The notes beneath the pieces were generated by a model. That model searched no databases and was not told the origin of the DNA. It was given only the letters and a program-made list of their open reading frames with translations. A stretch of DNA of 64,000 nucleotides. Source: CAZTDU01 sp050248795 (GTDB taxonomy: Bacteria; Pseudomonadota; Gammaproteobacteria; Burkholderiales; SG8-39). A program made the translations under genes and the position numbers. The stretch's first letter is position 1, and every line of letters starts with the position of its first letter. Below are positions 59,835 through 64,000 of this stretch, piece by piece. The stretch is from contig JBFWRS010000012.1 in NCBI GenBank assembly GCA_050248795.1, forward strand, positions 30,624 through 94,623. The letters run 5' to 3'.

Positions 59835-60312
59835 GACGCTGCATCTTAAGTTGCCGGACGAAGCAGCGACGCTGGCGCTGGGGGCGGCCCTGGCTGCCGG
59901 CGCCCGGCCCGGCCTGGTGCTGTACCTGTCGGGCGAGCTTGGCGCCGGCAAAACCACGCTGGTACGCGGCCTGCTGCGGGCCCTGGGGTATCCGGGCCGG
60001 GTGAAAAGTCCCACCTACACACTGGTTGAACCTTATGCCGTTTCTAGATTAGACTTGTATCACTTTGATTTTTATCGATTCAAGGATGAGACGGAATGGG
60101 TAAGCTCGGGATTCCGGGAATACTTCAACCCGGACACCTTGTGCGTCGTCGAATGGCCGGAGAAGGCCGCCAACCTGCTCGCGCCAGCGGACCTTGTCGT
60201 GACGATGCAAATCAGTGGCGAGCTTCGCCACGCGATCCTGGACGCGCGCTCCGCGGCCGGGAGATCCTGGCTCGCATCGGCGCAGCCACGCTTGCCCTCG
60301 GCGCCTGCATAG
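59833..60312 (+). CDS. tsaE: tRNA threonylcarbamoyladenosine biosynthesis ATPase TsaE
   Basis: A 159-residue ATPase that supports TsaBD in making t6A37 in tRNAs. Walker A is GELGAGKTTL (34-43); SPTYTLVEPY, YHFDFYRF and VEWPEKA are family motifs. Codons around 60031-60090 are strikingly AT-rich (TAT, TTA, AGA, TTT, GAT), about one-third G+C over 60031-60080 by my count, unlike the rest of the gene. The C-terminal tail after RSWLA (about 13 residues) reads across the beginning of amiC in another frame. It starts head-to-head with queG. Confidence 0.94.
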   Translation: MTLHLKLPDEAATLALGAALAAGARPGLVLYLSGELGAGKTTLVRGLLRALGYPGRVKSPTYTLVEPYAVSRLDLYHFDFYRFKDETEWVSSGFREYFNPDTLCVVEWPEKAANLLAPADLVVTMQISGELRHAILDARSAAGRSWLASAQPRLPSAPA

Positions 60313-61511
60313 CCCAGGCGCAGGTCACCTCGACGCGGATCTGGCCCGCCGAGGTCTACACCCGCGTCACCATCGAGTCGACGCAGGAACTGAAGTACCA
60401 GCTCTTCACCGTGAAGAACCCGGAGCGCCTGGTACTCGACCTGGAAGGCGTCGAGCTGAACGCCGAACTCGCGGCGCTGGACGGCAAGGTGGCCGTCGAG
60501 GATCCGTATATCGACAAGCTCCGCGTTGGCCGCAACCGTCCCGGCGTGACGCGCGTGGTACTGGACCTGAAGACCGGCGTCAAACCGCAGGTATTCACCC
60601 TCAGGCCGGTCGCCAGCTACGGCCACCGCCTGGTGCTGGACATCTATCCGGAGGTGGACCCCGATCCGCTGGCCGCGCTGATCCAATCGATCGGCCGGCA
60701 GCAGGCCGGCACGGATGCGGCGCCGGCCAGCGCGCAGGCGGCGACGCAGGAAGCACCGCAGAAGGTCACTCGCCTCGCCACCATTGCCATCGATCCCGGG
60801 CACGGCGGCGAGGACCCCGGAGCGCTGGGCCGCATGGGCTCGCGCGAAAAGGACATCACGCTCACCATTTCCCGCCGCCTGAAGGCGCTGATCGACGCCG
60901 AACCGAACATGCGCGCGGTGCTGACGCGCAATGGCGACTATTACCTGCCGCTGCACACGCGCGTGGAGAAGGCGCGTCGGGTCAAGGCCGACCTCTTCGT
61001 CTCTGTCCATGCAGACGCGTTCATGAAGCCGCATGCGCGCGGCTCGTCGGTATTCGCGCTGTCGGAACGGCGCGCGACCTCCGAGGCGGCGAAGTGGCTG
61101 GCGCGGAAGGAAAACGACGCCGACCTGGTCGGCGGCGTGAACCTGGATTCCAAGGACAGGTACCTGGCGAAGACGCTGCTGGACCTGTCGCAGACCGCCA
61201 CCATCGATCACAGCCTGCGCCTGGGCGGCGCGGTGCTCAGGCATATCGGCGGCGTGAACACGCTGCACAAGGCACAGGTAGAACAGGCGAGCTTCGCGGT
61301 GCTGAAGGCACCCGACGTGCCATCGATCCTGGTCGAGACCGCATTCATTTCCAACCCGGACGAGGAAAAGCGCCTGAACGACGAGGAGTACCAGGACAAG
61401 CTCGCACGCGCAATCCTCGCCGGCATCCGCGACTACATCGCCAAGCACCCGCCGCGGCCGCAGAGCCCGCTTACCGGGTCACCGGCGAGGACGCCGCTGG
61501 CGCTGAACTAG
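60267..61511 (+). CDS. amiC: N-acetylmuramoyl-L-alanine amidase, exported, start uncertain
   Basis: A periplasmic zinc amidase that cleaves septal peptidoglycan. After a signal-like ATLALGACIAQA comes an AMIN domain (STRIWPAEVYTRVTIES onward), then the Amidase_3 domain with IDPGHGGEDPGALG, VSVHADAF and ILVETAFISNPDEE. The nearest in-frame ATGs (60096, 60153) and GTG 60141 would add 38-57 residues before the signal peptide. CTG 60267, three bases after GGGAG, gives a normal exported 414-residue protein and is my inferred start. It overlaps the tsaE 3' end and shares CTAG with the next convergent gene. Confidence 0.88.
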   Translation: MARIGAATLALGACIAQAQVTSTRIWPAEVYTRVTIESTQELKYQLFTVKNPERLVLDLEGVELNAELAALDGKVAVEDPYIDKLRVGRNRPGVTRVVLDLKTGVKPQVFTLRPVASYGHRLVLDIYPEVDPDPLAALIQSIGRQQAGTDAAPASAQAATQEAPQKVTRLATIAIDPGHGGEDPGALGRMGSREKDITLTISRRLKALIDAEPNMRAVLTRNGDYYLPLHTRVEKARRVKADLFVSVHADAFMKPHARGSSVFALSERRATSEAAKWLARKENDADLVGGVNLDSKDRYLAKTLLDLSQTATIDHSLRLGGAVLRHIGGVNTLHKAQVEQASFAVLKAPDVPSILVETAFISNPDEEKRLNDEEYQDKLARAILAGIRDYIAKHPPRPQSPLTGSPARTPLALN

Positions 61512-61999
61512 GCCGCGCCGCGCGCCCTGAGCGCTTCAAAGGGCACGCGCGCTTCCTCTTCCAGCAGCGGGCCATGCACCTCGATCGGCTGCGGCGCCAG
61601 CGCGAGCAGGTCGCGGCAGGCAACGCTGCCCGGCATGACGCCGGTTGCGGCGGGCATGTAGGGCATCGCTTCGGCGGCACTGATACCGAACAAGACCCTG
61701 CGCACGCCCAACCGGATGATCGCGCCCGAGCACATCGGGCAGGGCTCGCCACTGGCGTACATGGTGGCGCCTGCGAGCCGCTCGGCGCCGAGGCGCGATG
61801 CGGCCCGGAAAGCATTGGTCTCGGCGTGCGCGGTGACATCACAGTCGGTGACGATGGAGTTCCCGGTTCGGGCGAGCACCTCGCCATCCGCCGCGACGAG
61901 CACGGCGCCGTAGGGCATGTTGCCCCGGCGCCGCGCCTCCTCGGACAGCCGGATCGCGTCGCGCAGGTGCTGCAGGTCGGCTGGGTCCGGCTTGCTCAT
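61508..61999 (-). CDS. Nucleoside/guanine deaminase-like protein
   Basis: A 163-residue zinc-dependent deaminase of the cytidine deaminase-like fold. Zinc and catalytic residues are His58 and Glu60 (TAHAETNAFR) and Cys87 and Cys90 (EPCPMCSGAI). The pattern is closer to guanine/nucleoside deaminases than to TadA, which usually has a longer tRNA-binding region; the substrate is not proven. The ATG overlaps the dedA stop by 4 bases, so it is translated from the dedA message. Confidence 0.85.
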   Translation of the reverse strand: MSKPDPADLQHLRDAIRLSEEARRRGNMPYGAVLVAADGEVLARTGNSIVTDCDVTAHAETNAFRAASRLGAERLAGATMYASGEPCPMCSGAIIRLGVRRVLFGISAAEAMPYMPAATGVMPGSVACRDLLALAPQPIEVHGPLLEEEARVPFEALRARGAA

Positions 62000-62652
62000 C
62001 GTGCAACCCCGCTCACGTCCTGGCGGCGCGCGCGCAGCCATGCGATTGCACCCGGCGTCACCGACAGCAGCACGATCGCGATGATCACCAGCGTGAGATT
62101 CTGCTTCACCGCCGGGATGTTGCCGAAGAAATAGCCTGCCAGGCACAGCGACAGCACCCAAACGAGGGCCCCCACCACGCAGAAGCCCAGGTAGCGTGGA
62201 TAGGGCATCGCGGCAATGCCGGCGACGAACGGCACGTAGGTGCGCACGATCGGCATGAAGCGCGCGATGATGATGGTCTTGCCGCCATGCTGCTCGTAGA
62301 ATGCATGCGCACGCTCCAGGTGCTGCGGGTTGAACCAGCGCGATTCCCTGACCTGGAACACGCGCGGGCCGACCCAGCGACCCACCGCATAGTTCACGTT
62401 GTCGCCGCACAGCGCGGCGGCAATGAGCACCGCCATCACCGTCGCGATGTCCATGCCGCCGGCGGCCGCCAGCGCGCCGACGACGAACAGCAGCGAATCG
62501 CCCGGCAGGAACGGCGTCACCACGAGGCCGGTCTCGCAGAACACGATGACGAACAGCAGCGCATAGACCCAGGCACCGTGCTCGGCGACGAACGCAGCCA
62601 GGTGAACGTCCAGCCTGACGAGGAAATCCCACAGCATCAGCAGCGTATCCAT
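61996..62652 (-). CDS. DedA-family inner-membrane protein
   Basis: A 218-residue DedA/SNARE-associated family protein with PFLPGDSLLFVVGALAA, the acidic GDNVNYAVGRWVG and the arginine-bearing RFMPIVRTYVPFVAG motifs. DedA proteins are proton-dependent membrane transporters; several members flip undecaprenyl phosphate or other lipids and influence envelope integrity. It is the first gene of a two-gene minus-strand unit with the deaminase and is divergent from the YbaK-like gene. Confidence 0.92.
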   Translation of the reverse strand: MDTLLMLWDFLVRLDVHLAAFVAEHGAWVYALLFVIVFCETGLVVTPFLPGDSLLFVVGALAAAGGMDIATVMAVLIAAALCGDNVNYAVGRWVGPRVFQVRESRWFNPQHLERAHAFYEQHGGKTIIIARFMPIVRTYVPFVAGIAAMPYPRYLGFCVVGALVWVLSLCLAGYFFGNIPAVKQNLTLVIIAIVLLSVTPGAIAWLRARRQDVSGVAR

Positions 62653-62696
62653 GGGCTGATTGTAGCGGGGCGAGGGCTATAATTCCGCACGCTCCC

Positions 62697-63181
62697 ATGG
62701 CGTCCTCCGTCCTCACTTCGCCGAGCGTGATGCGCGTGCGCGCGGCCCTGGACGCCGCAGGCGTCGGCACCGAGATCGTCGAGTTGCCCGGCGCCGCGCG
62801 CACCGCGCAGGCGGCAGCGGATTTCCTCGGCTGTACAGTCGGCCAGATCGCCAATTCGCTGGTGTTCCGCGCGCAGGCGAGCGGCGGTGCGGTGCTGGTG
62901 ATGTCCTCGGGCGCGAAGCGCGTGGACACCGCCAGGCTGGCGCAGGTCGCAGGCGAGCCGATCGGCAAGGCCGACGCCGACTTCGTGCGCGCGCACACCG
63001 GCTTCGCCATCGGCGGTGTCGCGCCGGTGGGCCACACGGGAACGCTGCGGCGCTTCGTCGAGAAGAGCCTCGCGGCGCATGGCGAGATCTGGGCCGCGGC
63101 AGGCCACCCGCACACGGTGTTCCGCCTCAGCTACGCGGAACTGCTGCGCATCACCGGCGGGGAAGAGATCGGGGTCGCGGC

Positions 63182-63185
<4 letters not shown>
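62697..63185 (+). CDS. YbaK/EbsC-family aminoacyl-tRNA deacylase
   Basis: A 162-residue protein of the YbaK/ProX superfamily that hydrolyses mischarged tRNAs such as Cys-tRNA(Pro). TEIVELPGAARTAQAAADFLGC, IANSLVFRAQ, and GFAIGGVAPVGH are the family motifs. It is translated just before mutL, whose TTG start overlaps its stop (TTGA). Which mischarged tRNA it edits cannot be told from sequence. Confidence 0.9.

Positions 63186-64000
<815 letters not shown>

Overview
This 64 kb window reads as chromosomal DNA of a GC-rich Gram-negative bacterium, most likely a betaproteobacterium of the Burkholderiales/Rhodocyclales type. The basis is gene content and order: rpsT next to a DUF3579 gene; argD-argF-argG; xseB-ispA-dxs-folE2 facing a Rieske oxygenase; queG/tsaE/amiC close to mutL; ribF-ileS-lspA-fkpB-ispH; birA-coaX-SPOR; and a Bug/TctC solute receptor. 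The species assignment is inference. Coding density is very high and no gap exceeds 300 bases. The largest (22033-22245) holds the promoter regions of a tRNA-Thr gene and a pilin operon. I see no prophage, insertion sequence, CRISPR array or rRNA.

Layout. 1-3312 (+): the end of ilvE, a zf-CHCC protein, waaF, an NTF2-like protein and a YheT hydrolase, mostly with overlapping start/stop codons. 3331-4704 (+): phosphomannomutase/phosphoglucomutase. 4709-11062 (-): a complete sn-glycerol-3-phosphate uptake operon (ugp) with two tandem paralogous binding proteins. 11110-19322: an amidase, an MlrC-like peptidase (opposite strand) and a dipeptide/oligopeptide-type ABC transporter whose two ATPases are fused. 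19345-21529 (+): birA-coaX-SPOR. 21534-22032 (-): a single-domain response regulator and tRNA-Thr(CGU). 22246-29686 (+): a type IV pilus minor-pilin operon pilE-fimT-pilV-pilW-pilX-pilY1, followed by a TPR/glycosyltransferase-like protein. 32007-37414 (-): ispH-fkpB-lspA-ileS-ribF. 37479-40856: a DUF962/Mpo1-like membrane protein, an NTF2-like protein, SirB1-like protein and murJ. 40920-45127: rpsT, DUF3579, argD, argF, argG. 45181-50428: an unknown exported protein, a TctC receptor, an ADP-forming acyl-CoA synthetase, an enoyl-CoA hydratase-like enzyme and YajQ. 50425-56439: a glutamine amidotransferase, a retropepsin-like protease, and the xseB-ispA-dxs-folE2-pcm operon. 56537-64000: a Rieske oxygenase, a rhodanese, DUF2784, queG, tsaE, amiC, a deaminase, DedA, YbaK and the start of mutL.

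How the parts fit. Much is housekeeping: arginine synthesis, isoprenoid synthesis (dxs, ispA, ispH), lipoprotein maturation, LPS core, cofactor attachment and tRNA modification. The accessory content is nutrient uptake (glycerol phosphate, peptides or related amides, an unknown organic acid) and a surface pilus. I do not find a clearly new multi-gene system. The more unusual signals are architectural: three genes (waaF, pcm, amiC) whose N-termini make best sense from a CTG start; five convergent gene pairs that share the stop tetranucleotide CTAG; queG and tsaE starting head-to-head on one CATG; a low-GC island inside tsaE; an FKBP without its insert domain; and terminator-like hairpins placed directly before start codons.
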